Source: CAZAPG01 sp964486935 (GTDB taxonomy: Bacteria; Chloroflexota; Anaerolineae; 4572-78; J111). Taken from it: DNA of 64,000 bases. The notes beneath the pieces are model-generated. The model saw only the letters and a program-made list of their open reading frames with translations. It searched no databases and was not told the origin of the DNA. Where the stretch lies: NCBI GenBank assembly GCA_964486935.1, contig CAZAPG010000007.1:134536-198535 (forward strand), in the 5' to 3' direction. Below, one piece after another: positions 1 through 7,827 of the stretch. A program made the translations under genes and the position numbers. Within the stretch, counting starts at the first letter, position 1. Every line of letters starts with the position of its first letter.

Positions 1-94
1 CCTTGATGTCTTCGGCCAGATATACTTTGGCCATGCCGCCAGAGCCAATTTCACGGAGGATTCTATAGCGGTTGCCGAGAACATTCCCTACCAA
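1..94 (-). CDS. Serine/threonine protein kinase, N-terminal fragment
   Basis: Only the first 31 codons lie in the window; the gene continues past the left edge. Read from a TTG start, the peptide contains the glycine-rich nucleotide loop GSGGMAKVYLAED, which marks subdomain I of PknB-like (Hanks-type) bacterial Ser/Thr kinases; it would bind ATP and phosphorylate proteins in the cytoplasm. An AGGAG ribosome-binding site lies 6 nt upstream of the TTG, supporting this start. The rest of the kinase domain and any sensor domain are not visible, so substrate and role are unknown. Confidence 0.85.
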   Translation of the reverse strand, partial: MVGNVLGNRYRILREIGSGGMAKVYLAEDIK

Positions 95-308
95 GGTTTG
101 CTCCTAAATGTTATACTCGCCCCATATGTGGTACAAGATGCGCGTTGACAGGTCGTTTAGTAGATGGATGGTACAAAACCTTTATCAGCTGATTATACCT
201 CAGTTGATATATAAAGCCAAGATATTTGGTAATCCCTCTATACCTCCACCCTCTATCATAACATTTTTCTTTGTAAAAAATGATTACAGCTTGATTACAA
301 TTGACACT
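95..308. other. AT-rich intergenic region
   Basis: This stretch separates the kinase start from the convergent end of the glycosyltransferase gene. It is clearly richer in A+T than its surroundings. I see a possible -10 (TATAAC, minus strand, near 111-116) for the kinase gene but no convincing -35, and no gene, terminator or RNA. Confidence 0.4.
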
Positions 309-1325
309 TTAGCGCGCATTTTCTTCTGGCTGCCAGCGCAGTTCCGGCTGGGTCGATAGCCGGGCCAAACGCCACCGCCAGCCTACAGGATAGCCAAGCA
401 TTTTGGCGATGTCGCCGGTTATTCTGATAATGGGGACCCACAGGATAGCTTTTAGTTTTTCTCCCGGAGACAGATTTTTCCACAGCAGCGTTAAGCGCCG
501 GTAGGGGGTATAGAACATGCCGGCAAAACCCAAAACAGCGCCAACCAGCCACCACCACGGCGAAACTACCGTCCCCAAAATGATGAGCAGCGGCAGCGCC
601 AGCAGATAGGTGAGGTAGCGCGCGGCATGTCGCTTGCGCCACAAGTCGGCCTTGCCATCGCCGCGCGCGTAACGGTAATATTGCTTAAAAAATGCGCTCA
701 AACTGCTGCGCGGCCTGAAATAAACCAGCGCTTGCGGCGCAAAGGCAAACGGCCCGGCCTGGCTGCGCAGCCGGATGTCAAAAATTAAATCCTCGCAAAA
801 ATCCAGCCACTCCGGGTAGCCGCCGGCTGCCGCCCAACCCGCTTTGAGAAAGGCCACCGACCGGCTGCTGGGCAAAAAAGTGCCGGGGTTAATATCCGAC
901 ACGCGAGGCAGCACCGTTGCGCCCAGCGCCACTTCAAACGGGGTGTGCGGGTCGGGCGTAAAAAAGCCGGAAACCACCTGCGGCGGCGGGTCTGCCTGAA
1001 AGGGCTTAATGAGTTCCGCCAGCCACTGCTCATCCAGCCGCACGCCGGCATCGGTGCTGGCAATTATGGGGCCGGCCGCGGCCGCAATGGCCAGATTGCG
1101 CCCCCGGCTAATGTTGGCCCCCGGCGCAACAATAACCCGCATAGGCAGCCCGCGCGCGTTGGCAAAACGCTGCAACGTGTCAACGGTGTTATCGGTTGAG
1201 CCGCCATCAACAAAAATAATCTCGTCGGGCGGGCGGGTCTGCCGCGCCAGCGAGTCGAGCAAATTTTTTATCGACTCGCCCTCGTTGAGAACCGTGCAAA
1301 TCAAGGAAATTTTTTTGGCTTTCAT
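309..1325 (-). CDS. Family 2 glycosyltransferase with C-terminal membrane helices
   Basis: A 338-residue GT2 (GT-A fold) enzyme. Residues 6-170 hold the nucleotide-sugar binding core: the opening strand ISLICTVLNEGES, the FVDGGSTDNT motif and the STDAG motif at the metal-binding (DxD-like) position. Two hydrophobic segments at about residues 236-275 anchor it to the membrane. Known members transfer sugars to lipid carriers, polysaccharides or glycolipids at the inner face of the membrane; the acceptor here cannot be told. It lies divergently from the secreted SH3 gene and probably serves the cell envelope. No strong ribosome-binding site precedes the ATG, so the start is taken from the conserved N terminus. 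Confidence 0.85.
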   Translation of the reverse strand: MKAKKISLICTVLNEGESIKNLLDSLARQTRPPDEIIFVDGGSTDNTVDTLQRFANARGLPMRVIVAPGANISRGRNLAIAAAAGPIIASTDAGVRLDEQWLAELIKPFQADPPPQVVSGFFTPDPHTPFEVALGATVLPRVSDINPGTFLPSSRSVAFLKAGWAAAGGYPEWLDFCEDLIFDIRLRSQAGPFAFAPQALVYFRPRSSLSAFFKQYYRYARGDGKADLWRKRHAARYLTYLLALPLLIILGTVVSPWWWLVGAVLGFAGMFYTPYRRLTLLWKNLSPGEKLKAILWVPIIRITGDIAKMLGYPVGWRWRLARLSTQPELRWQPEENAR

Positions 1326-1354
1326 TAAAAATCTTTACTTGACGTAATGTTAGT

Positions 1355-1384
1355 TTGTACCTATACGAATTTACGTGGTATAAT
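1355..1384 (+). promoter_or_regulatory. Probable promoter of the SH3-domain gene
   Basis: An extended -10 element, TGGTATAAT (TATAAT at 1379-1384), follows TTGTAC with an 18-nt spacer. The start codon is 51 nt downstream. Confidence 0.45.
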
Positions 1385-1434
1385 AAAAACGGCTTTCAAA
1401 GACATATTATGTAAGGTTAGGAGAGGGTGAGTCC

Positions 1435-2394
1435 ATGAAAGCCCGCTACTGGAGTTTAGCAATTGTTTTAATTCTGGTCAATTATATTATTTTTGCCACG
1501 CTCTTTACGCGTCTGGTAGAAACCGACTTTACCGGAAGCTACGCCACTCGCGCCCCGGAGCCAACCTTTACCCCTGCCCCGGCCCAGCCGTTTGTCATTG
1601 TGCCCACTCCCGAACCCGTAACCCCGGAGCCAACCGCCACGGCCACCCGCGTGCTCGATGGTCACAACGCCGCCAACCCCATCCAGCCCGACCCGCCCCA
1701 GCCAGAGGCGCAACAGTCAACCCAGCCGCAATTGGTTGCGCCGGGCGCGGTGAACATTCGCTCCGGGCCGGGCCTTACTTACGAGGTGATTGGCACGCTC
1801 AACGCCAATACGGCCATGCCCATTGTAGGCCGCAACGCCGATGGCTCGTGGTGGCAAATTAGAATTACCGACGACCGGCTGGGCTGGGTGGCTAATTCTG
1901 TGGTGAATGCCAGCAACACCCAAAATATCCCTGTGGCCGAAGCGCCGCCGCCGCCCCAAGCCTCCAGTTCCATCGAGCCGCAGCCCGCCGCCGATAACAG
2001 CCCGCCGCCGCCACCGCCGCCCAAATACCAGTTTGAACCCACCGGCTGGTGGGGCGATACCAACTACGGCCTGACCCGCTTTTTGGGCGACATCAAAGAT
2101 GCGGCCGGCAACCCGGTTAACGGCGTCTCGGTACGGGCCAGTTGCGGAAATTATACGGTTATCTCTAATCCCTCCGGCCCGGTTGGCCGAGGCCCCTACA
2201 ACGTTAGCCACACCTGGCCGCCCGGCTTTTATGATGTTACGGTTGACACCAAACCCATCCCCTGCCTGTGGATACTGACCGTGGTTGAGTCCGATGACGG
2301 CGTCACCGTCAAAGCAGAACTTTCCGAGCCGGTGCCGGTGGAAACCACCTGGGAATCTTCCATTATTGTGGCCAACTGGCGCAAGAACTGGTAA
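1435..2394 (+). CDS. Membrane-anchored secreted protein with bacterial SH3 domain
   Basis: A 319-residue protein with one N-terminal membrane helix (about 7-26) and no other, so most of it should be outside the membrane. A Pro/Thr-rich linker (40-100) leads to an SH3b domain (about 104-160) with the typical NIRSGPG start and GWV end; SH3b domains often bind peptidoglycan or peptides. A second proline tract (seven consecutive prolines near 190) precedes a C-terminal domain of about 110 residues with a WWGDTNYG start, which looks like an Ig-like or carboxypeptidase-regulatory-like fold (inference). An AGGAGAGGG ribosome-binding site precedes the ATG. It ends convergently with the membrane glycosyltransferase. 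Function unknown; a cell-wall role is plausible. Confidence 0.75.
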   Translation: MKARYWSLAIVLILVNYIIFATLFTRLVETDFTGSYATRAPEPTFTPAPAQPFVIVPTPEPVTPEPTATATRVLDGHNAANPIQPDPPQPEAQQSTQPQLVAPGAVNIRSGPGLTYEVIGTLNANTAMPIVGRNADGSWWQIRITDDRLGWVANSVVNASNTQNIPVAEAPPPPQASSSIEPQPAADNSPPPPPPPKYQFEPTGWWGDTNYGLTRFLGDIKDAAGNPVNGVSVRASCGNYTVISNPSGPVGRGPYNVSHTWPPGFYDVTVDTKPIPCLWILTVVESDDGVTVKAELSEPVPVETTWESSIIVANWRKNW

Positions 2395-2402
2395 GGGCAA
2401 CT

Positions 2403-4817
2403 TTACTCTATCTGAAATGGCCGGGTCAAAGCCCTGGCCGGCTCTAAGGAGTTGGGGCTATAAACCGTCAACTCCAGCCGATACAGCCCCGGCTCCAATC
2501 CGCTCAAAAAGAAACTGTACTGCGCCCGCACAATCTCGCCGGGCTGCCAGCGGTCACGTGGATAATGAACGCCCGCCAGGGGAACAATTTGCGTTGCCGG
2601 CGTGTCAGCCCCGTTTATTTTTTTGACCCCAATGTTCAGCCCCACCTTGTTAAACTGCCGCGCCGACCCATTCGGCGTCCAATAAGCCACCAACTGCGCC
2701 GGGTCACCGGGGTGCAGCGGCGTGTCCGGGCTGGAGCGATGGCCCACCTTGTAAAAATCATACCCCAACAGCGACACCCCCAGCAGCGACTCGTGCAGCG
2801 GAGTTTGAATATCAAACGCCCCCGGCGGCAGCGGAACCGCCGGGCGGATAATTTCAACCTGCGCCAGTTCAATGAAATCAACCCCGCTTTCGGCCAATAG
2901 CAACCGTTGGCCGGTTTGACTATTATACAACCCCATAATTAACCGGTGCGGGCCGGGCGGCGTGCCCGGCTCGATAAAGACGCCGTGAGCATCGCGGATG
3001 GGCTGGCCGGGCAGCCACTCAGCCGTCGGGGTGAGAGGGCGGGCATCGCGCTGGCCGACCAGATGGTTGTTGGCATCCAGCACCTGCAAAAAAACGGTGT
3101 AATCCCCGGCCAGCGGAGCGCCGGTTTGCCACTGCAAAGCCACCTGCAAAATGTCGCCCGGCGCAATCTGCAAAGCTGGCACGGCGTAGCCGGTCAACCG
3201 AATATCCGGGTTAAATTGAACGTCAACCGGGTTCAGTTTCAAATTGGCGCTGGCCTGCGGGCTGGCGTAACTGACCAGCCGCACGTTACCGTACCATTTA
3301 TCGGTGGCTTTGAACAGGTGAGTATCGAGCCAGCCTTCAATCAGGCCCTGCGGGTCGGCCTGCTGCGCGGCCCAGTACACCGCGTATACTTTGGGCGACA
3401 CATCGGCAATGGCTTGCAATTCTGCCAGCGTAGCGGCCTTATCGAGCGGGCGCTGCCGGGGCAGAGGGTAAAGCGGCGCAGCCAGAACCGGCGACCGCCG
3501 GTAGTAATAATTGAACACATCCTGCTGCCCCTCGGCGTTGAGAATGATGGCATCCTCCGGCCCGCCCACCGCCTTGATGAATTGGACAATGCCCCGGTAA
3601 TCATCGCGGGCAAAGGCGGGGTTGGTATAGTAGTGGTACAGCGACAGCGCCGAAGCAACGCTCAAGGCCAGCAAGCTGGCTCCGCTCAGGGTATAGCCCA
3701 CCCATTTCCACTTTACCGCAGCGGTCAACTGGCTCAACCCGGCTGCTGTTAAAATCGCCAGCGGCGGCGCGGCCACCAGCAGAAACTTGAGAAATGCCGG
3801 GCTGAAGATGAGGAGGGTCAGGGCGACGGGCAGCAGGAGCCAGAGGAGGAGGGTTGCGTAGTACGTGGGGCGTGGCGCGTAGCGCGTAGCATTTGTCCTC
3901 TGCCACCTGCCACCTGCCACCTGCCACAAAGTGATGACCAGCACAAACCCCACAATTACCACTGCCAACCCCTGGCTATCGCCGGGCCAGGAGAGGCCAA
4001 AAAACAGCGTGGTGGATACAGCCCCCAGTTGTTCGCCCAAGGAGGTAACCTGCCGCTCCGAGGGCCAGGTGGTAATTTGTCGCCAGGCAATGGGCAGCCA
4101 GGGCAGGTAGAGCAGCAGAGGGATGAGTTGGAGCGCGAGCCAGTTGATTAGTTTTGAGTTTTGGGTTTTGGATTTTGGGAGATGAGTCAACCAGATAACA
4201 GCGGGCAGGTTGACCACCAGCAGCATAATCGGGTAGGCGTAGTGAGTGTACAATCCGGCGGCGACAACAAGAATATAAGAAAGCCTCAATACCCAACTAC
4301 GCGCTACATACCACGCACTACGTTCTACGGATTGCGTGGTGCGTAACGGGTGGCGAACGTAATCTTCAAATATAAAAAGCGCTGCCAGCGCCGTTACGCT
4401 GCCCAGCAGCGCCAGCAGCATGTACATGCGGGCTTCCTGCGAGTAGTAAACTTGCAGCGGCGACAGCGCGGCAATGAAGGCGGCAATCAACCCCACCCGG
4501 TTGCCAAATAAGCTCCGGCCCAGCAGCCAGACCACATAGACCAGCGCCACCCCCAGCGCCGCCGAGAGGGAGCGCAGCCCGGCTTCACTGTTGCCCCAAA
4601 TAACCACCCAAATTTTGAGCAGCCAGTAATAGAGCGGCGGGTGGATATCAAAAGCCGCGCGTTGGGCAATTTCGGTAAAGCCGCGCCGGGCCAGCGCCGC
4701 GCTGTTTCCTTCATCGGACCAGAGGGATTGGGCAGACAGGTGGTAAAAGCGGAGAAACGCTGCCAGAAGTAAAATGGCGACGATGGGCGGCAAAGAACGA
4801 GGCAACTTGCTTTTCAT
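2403..4817 (-). CDS. GT-C family membrane glycosyltransferase (PMT/ArnT-like, GT39/GT83)
   Basis: An 804-residue polytopic membrane protein. The first extramembrane loop carries SLWSDEGNSAALARRG (about residues 31-46) with the acidic residues used by GT-C enzymes, followed by HPPLYYWLLK; these are signatures of dolichyl/undecaprenyl-phosphate-sugar dependent transferases. About a dozen membrane helices are followed from about residue 540 by a soluble C-terminal region with beta-rich repeats. The family moves a sugar from a lipid carrier to protein or lipid acceptors on the outer face of the membrane. Odd feature: three inter-helix loops (about residues 153-173, 212-223 and 296-320) are encoded by the same degenerate repeat arrays found between genes elsewhere in this window. 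Confidence 0.8.
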   Translation of the reverse strand: MKSKLPRSLPPIVAILLLAAFLRFYHLSAQSLWSDEGNSAALARRGFTEIAQRAAFDIHPPLYYWLLKIWVVIWGNSEAGLRSLSAALGVALVYVVWLLGRSLFGNRVGLIAAFIAALSPLQVYYSQEARMYMLLALLGSVTALAALFIFEDYVRHPLRTTQSVERSAWYVARSWVLRLSYILVVAAGLYTHYAYPIMLLVVNLPAVIWLTHLPKSKTQNSKLINWLALQLIPLLLYLPWLPIAWRQITTWPSERQVTSLGEQLGAVSTTLFFGLSWPGDSQGLAVVIVGFVLVITLWQVAGGRWQRTNATRYAPRPTYYATLLLWLLLPVALTLLIFSPAFLKFLLVAAPPLAILTAAGLSQLTAAVKWKWVGYTLSGASLLALSVASALSLYHYYTNPAFARDDYRGIVQFIKAVGGPEDAIILNAEGQQDVFNYYYRRSPVLAAPLYPLPRQRPLDKAATLAELQAIADVSPKVYAVYWAAQQADPQGLIEGWLDTHLFKATDKWYGNVRLVSYASPQASANLKLNPVDVQFNPDIRLTGYAVPALQIAPGDILQVALQWQTGAPLAGDYTVFLQVLDANNHLVGQRDARPLTPTAEWLPGQPIRDAHGVFIEPGTPPGPHRLIMGLYNSQTGQRLLLAESGVDFIELAQVEIIRPAVPLPPGAFDIQTPLHESLLGVSLLGYDFYKVGHRSSPDTPLHPGDPAQLVAYWTPNGSARQFNKVGLNIGVKKINGADTPATQIVPLAGVHYPRDRWQPGEIVRAQYSFFLSGLEPGLYRLELTVYSPNSLEPARALTRPFQIE
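3856..3930 (-). repeat. Degenerate repeat array inside a coding region (CGTAG/ACGTGG and CCACCTG words)
   Basis: On the plus strand a run of GTACGTGG, GCGTGGC, GCGTAGC units (3856-3890) is followed by three tandem CCACCTG units (3903-3927). The array stays in frame and encodes the loop at residues 296-320 of the GT-C glycosyltransferase. The CGTAG/ACGTGG words recur at 4298, 33402, 40571 and 52941. Confidence 0.75.
4150..4180 (-). repeat. Degenerate TTTTGGG array inside a coding region
   Basis: Plus-strand words GTTTTGA, GTTTTGG, GTTTTGG and ATTTTGGG occur in tandem. They encode the lysine/serine/asparagine-rich loop at about residues 212-223 of the GT-C glycosyltransferase without breaking the frame. 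Confidence 0.65.
4298..4359. repeat. Foldback repeat array inside a coding region
   Basis: Left arm (4298-4330) has CTACGCGCTAC, CCACGCACTACG and TTCTACGG words; right arm (4331-4359) has the same words inverted (GCGTGGTGCGTAACG). It encodes residues 153-173 of the GT-C glycosyltransferase in frame, between two membrane helices. Confidence 0.75.
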
Positions 4818-4903
4818 CAGAAGGGCAGGCTATGGTTGAAGAGAGGGCAAATTTTGCTGAATCCAGCCGATAAATGCAAAACAATCCATTTCATCGGTAA
4901 GTT

Positions 4904-5239
4904 CTATCGTTCTCTTGTCAGCCGAATGACGATGGGGGTTAATTCCAAACGATGACCCGCGTAGTCTGCGCCATATTTCAAACGCAACGCTCTGGGGTCA
5001 GGAGCGTTATCAAAACCAGTAATTATTTTGGATTTATGTAACACATAATAAGCATATTTTCTGGAACCATCAACCCGCCACACTTCTCGCAGATGGACCC
5101 GGTAAGTTCCATAATAGCCTTTTATCTCTAAAATTGCGCGTTGGGGTCTTTCATCACGGCGGGTAGTGACAGCTTGAGCAAAAGCTGATTGAAATTGAGC
5201 AATTACCTGGTCAATAGTTTTTGTAAATGGCGTCGCCAC
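4904..5239 (-). CDS. Probable TumE-type toxin (DUF6516-like)
   Basis: A 111-residue protein whose C-terminal two thirds read as the small beta fold of the TumE/DUF6516 toxin family: a charged strand (RVHLREVWRVDGSRKYAYY), then a turn and FDNAPDP, which matches the family's conserved aromatic-D-N-A-P motif. It starts at GTG 5239 and overlaps the upstream gene by 37 nt, the usual arrangement of a toxin following its antitoxin. TumE proteins are reported as toxins of type II modules; the cellular target is not clear to me. Both genes have lower G+C than their neighbours, suggesting transfer. The family call rests on motif recall, not a search. Confidence 0.6.
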   Translation of the reverse strand: MATPFTKTIDQVIAQFQSAFAQAVTTRRDERPQRAILEIKGYYGTYRVHLREVWRVDGSRKYAYYVLHKSKIITGFDNAPDPRALRLKYGADYAGHRLELTPIVIRLTRER

Positions 5240-5529
5240 TCTCGCAATTCCTCAACATCAAATTCCCAGGAAACCAGATCACCTTCCCATTGTTGAGTCT
5301 CTGGCTCCGCCTCTAATTGCTCCACATAATCATCGTCGGTGGCGGTACGGTGGGCAAACAAATCGTAACTACAACCATATTTTTCTTCCCATTGCTGCAC
5401 CCGCTGTTCTATCTTAATAAGGCGGCTGTGGACTTTGTCAAGCGCATAGCGATGTAACGCCTCATCAACACTTTCCTGGAGCGGATCCAGTATCTCGGCA
5501 TACTCTTCTTTAACCAAAACCTGTAACAT
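5203..5529 (-). CDS. Probable cognate antitoxin of the TumE-like module
   Basis: A 108-residue acidic, largely helical protein. The middle (IEQRVQQWEEKYGCSYDLF) is a coiled-coil segment followed by an aromatic knob. This resembles the antitoxin partners of TumE proteins, which carry a KYGMS-x-x-x-F element. The start at 5529 is chosen because GGAGGG lies 5 nt upstream; the frame is open further upstream to 5595 but without a site. It overlaps the toxin gene, so the pair is translationally coupled, with the antitoxin first. It should bind and neutralise the downstream product and may repress its own promoter; no operator was recognised. Confidence 0.55.
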   Translation of the reverse strand: MLQVLVKEEYAEILDPLQESVDEALHRYALDKVHSRLIKIEQRVQQWEEKYGCSYDLFAHRTATDDDYVEQLEAEPETQQWEGDLVSWEFDVEELREWRRHLQKLLTR

Positions 5530-5607
5530 ATTATCCCTCCTGCGCGCTGTGCAGGAATTATATCCGCTTACTTGCCCCAAGTCAACGTTAATCAAATTTG
5601 ATATGTG

Positions 5608-7344
5608 TTAGGTATTCGCTTCGCGCCGGAATTTCCAGATGGCCCACAACCCGGCCAGCGTAGCCAGCACCATGATGGCGCTGCCGATGCGGTTGAGCGT
5701 TAAAGCGGGGCGACTTTTGATAATGTAACCGTCAATGATGACCGGCCCTTCAAGCACCTCTAATTTTACCGTGTGTTGGGTTTGAGACAGCCCGCCGGCA
5801 ATTGAAACATGTGGCGACCTGTCGCCCGGCGTAATTTCAACCGGGGGCATGTTATCAACCTGCGCGCGCAGGCGTCCACCAACGCCAATAAGGGCCAGGG
5901 CTAGATTACTGCCTTCAAAAGTAAATTGGGCGGAGTCGCCCGTTTGGCCAAGCAGAGCCTTGCCAAAGGTGGCTTCCGGCTGCAAGGTTGACTCCCAACT
6001 GCCGGAATAATTCACCGCCCAGTGGCCGGCCTGATGCCAGCCGGCATACATCACCGGCGGTTGATGGGCCTGCTCCTTGAGCGCGGTGTAAACCGGCAGC
6101 GGCGTAAAATCCGGCTCGACCATGCGAAAGTAGTATTGGGGGCTGACGCCCCGCTCCCGGTCGTCGGCTTGCTTAAAAAACCAGTAAAAACCGACCCCCA
6201 ACCAGGGCCACTCGCGCTGCATGCGTTGGTAGGCCAGCGCGGCGTAACGGGCCTGCTGCTCCCCTGTCACCTGGCCATAGACCGGCGGCAGGCCGCTATC
6301 GGGCGGCAGGGCGTTCCAGCTCAACTCGCTCAACCAGATAGCTTTGTGGGCGTCGCCGTTACGCACCATCACATCCCGGATGTAGAGCGGGCGAGAAAAA
6401 TTGAGCACGCGGGGCTGCATGCGCCGGTCGGTGGGGCCACTCCACAGGCCATAGCCCTGCATCGCCAGCACGTCAAAATAGGGCGCCGCGCCGGCGTTGT
6501 ACATTTGCTGCAAAAAGAGCACATCGCTGAGGCCGCCGGGGCTGATGGGCTGCCCGCCGGCATTGTAACGGCGCGCGCGGTCCAACTCGATGGTGGCGGC
6601 CAGCGCGCCCATCACGACGATGGCGTCGGGGTCTACCGCTTTGATGCGGCGGTACCCTTCTTTGAGCAGTTGGGTATATTCCTCGGCGCTGATAGGGTAC
6701 TCGCCCCATTCAGGGTAGATGTTGGGTTCGTTCCAAATTTGGTAGGCCGGGATGCGCCCTTTGTAGCGAAGCGCAACGGCCTCGGCAAAATCGCCATAAT
6801 CCGTCAGATCATCGGGCGGGGCAAAGGCGCCGACCGTGTCTGTCAGGGCGCGGCTCCAGGCGGGCGGGTTGCTGAGACGGGCCATAATGTTGATGTCGTA
6901 CTTTTCGGCCAGGTCAACAATGTGATCATACTTTTCCCAGGCCGACTTGTACGGCTCATGGCGGCGGTCCTCAAAATCGCCCTTGCCGTGAATCTCGATA
7001 TCCTCCCAGGTGAACTCCTGCCGAATCCACTTAATGCCTGCTTCGGCAATCAGACGCATGGCCTCCTCCCGCTTGTGCGGCTCGACCTCGTTTTGCAGAA
7101 AAGTGTTGACGCCGTAGGGGTTCATCGCGGCATATTGCACCGGCGCGTCGGTGGCGGTTTGCAGCGGCGGCTGAAAGCGAGTCAACCCATATTGAATTAC
7201 GCCAGAAATTTGGGGCAGGGTCGCTTCTTCGCCGGTAAGGTTGAAGAGTAGCTGGTCAATTTGGCGGCGGGTAAAAAAGATGCCCGCGCTTACGGCCAAA
7301 ACCAACAGGGTGGCTATCAGAATTTTGGGTTTCAGGTTCATCAT
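5608..7344 (-). CDS. Membrane-anchored glycoside hydrolase (clan GH-A, GH39/GH5-like)
   Basis: A 578-residue protein with an N-terminal membrane helix (8-24) and a C-terminal helix (about 548-568) ending in basic residues, so the catalytic part faces outwards and is tethered at both ends. Residues 70-420 look like a clan GH-A (beta/alpha)8 barrel: YQIWNEPN places the acid/base glutamate at about 206, and AIWLSELSW places the likely nucleophile at about 340. A beta-sandwich-like domain follows (430-540). Clan GH-A members hydrolyse beta-glycosidic bonds (xylosides, glucosides, mannosides); which one is unknown. Its neighbours are a toxin-antitoxin pair and a tRNA, so context gives no substrate clue. 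Confidence 0.75.
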   Translation of the reverse strand: MMNLKPKILIATLLVLAVSAGIFFTRRQIDQLLFNLTGEEATLPQISGVIQYGLTRFQPPLQTATDAPVQYAAMNPYGVNTFLQNEVEPHKREEAMRLIAEAGIKWIRQEFTWEDIEIHGKGDFEDRRHEPYKSAWEKYDHIVDLAEKYDINIMARLSNPPAWSRALTDTVGAFAPPDDLTDYGDFAEAVALRYKGRIPAYQIWNEPNIYPEWGEYPISAEEYTQLLKEGYRRIKAVDPDAIVVMGALAATIELDRARRYNAGGQPISPGGLSDVLFLQQMYNAGAAPYFDVLAMQGYGLWSGPTDRRMQPRVLNFSRPLYIRDVMVRNGDAHKAIWLSELSWNALPPDSGLPPVYGQVTGEQQARYAALAYQRMQREWPWLGVGFYWFFKQADDRERGVSPQYYFRMVEPDFTPLPVYTALKEQAHQPPVMYAGWHQAGHWAVNYSGSWESTLQPEATFGKALLGQTGDSAQFTFEGSNLALALIGVGGRLRAQVDNMPPVEITPGDRSPHVSIAGGLSQTQHTVKLEVLEGPVIIDGYIIKSRPALTLNRIGSAIMVLATLAGLWAIWKFRREANT

Positions 7345-7424
7345 AAAAATATAGCCGGGTTATGGATTACTGCCAGATTGTACCGAAAGGCGCAGCAGAC
7401 AGCAAAAGCAGCCGCTGATTGCAT

Positions 7425-7453
7425 TTGCCCAAACCCTGGCGCTAAAGTATAAT
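7425..7453 (+). promoter_or_regulatory. Promoter of tRNA-Val
   Basis: TTGCCC (7425-7430) and TATAAT (7448-7453) are separated by exactly 17 nt, and the tRNA begins 14 nt after the -10, as expected for a stable RNA promoter. Confidence 0.75.
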
Positions 7454-7466
7454 TAATTATTCAGTT

Positions 7467-7540
7467 GGGCGGTTAGCTCAGTTGGCTAGAGCGCCTCGCT
7501 TACACCGAGGAGGTCACAAGTTCGAGTCTTGTACCGCCCA
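7467..7540 (+). tRNA. tRNA-Val (anticodon UAC)
   Basis: A 74-nt cloverleaf. The acceptor stem pairs GGGCGGT with ACCGCCC, the D arm holds AGCTCAGTTGG, the anticodon stem is CCTCG/CGAGG with loop CTTACAC (anticodon TAC), and the T arm has the TTCGAGT loop. The discriminator base is A; the CCA end is not encoded (ACCTCC follows) and must be added after transcription. It decodes GUA and probably other GUN codons. Confidence 0.95.
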
Positions 7541-7558
7541 CCTCCGGTCAGTGATTTA

Positions 7559-7592
7559 CAAAAGCTGTCTGCTGCATCCAGGCGGCTTTTTT
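7559..7592 (+). terminator. Rho-independent terminator of the tRNA gene
   Basis: AAAGCTGTCTG pairs with CAGGCGGCTTT (two G-U pairs) around the loop CTGCATC and is followed by a T run. It begins about 20 nt after the tRNA. Confidence 0.75.
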
Positions 7593-7827
7593 CGTTGTCC
7601 GGCCAGAGTAGCCGTTGTTTGAGACCAAAACCATAGCTGGAAAGAAGCCCCCGGCGAAATCCTTTGACTCCGCCTTAAAAACATGTTATATTGCGTGCTT
7701 CCTGACCTTATTTTTGTACAGTCGAACCAATTGATGCTGTGAGGGGAGGGACACCGGTCTCCTCACATCCCCACCCATTTTCGCAAAACTCAATACCCCC
7801 CAAATTATAAGATAAAGAGCTTGCGCT
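7593..7827. other. Intergenic region upstream of fdrA
   Basis: It should carry the promoter of the catabolic cluster. I see several AT-rich -10-like words (for example TTATATT near 7687) but no correctly spaced -35. No RNA gene or array is visible. Confidence 0.35.

Noticed and set aside
3901..3927. Tandem CCACCTG units as a possible CRISPR or minisatellite array
   Set aside because: Units are 7 nt, contiguous, without spacers, and lie within a coding frame; the same kind of words form foldbacks elsewhere.
6022..7251. Long plus-strand open frame opposite the glycoside hydrolase
   Set aside because: Antisense shadow; the minus strand has clear catalytic motifs.
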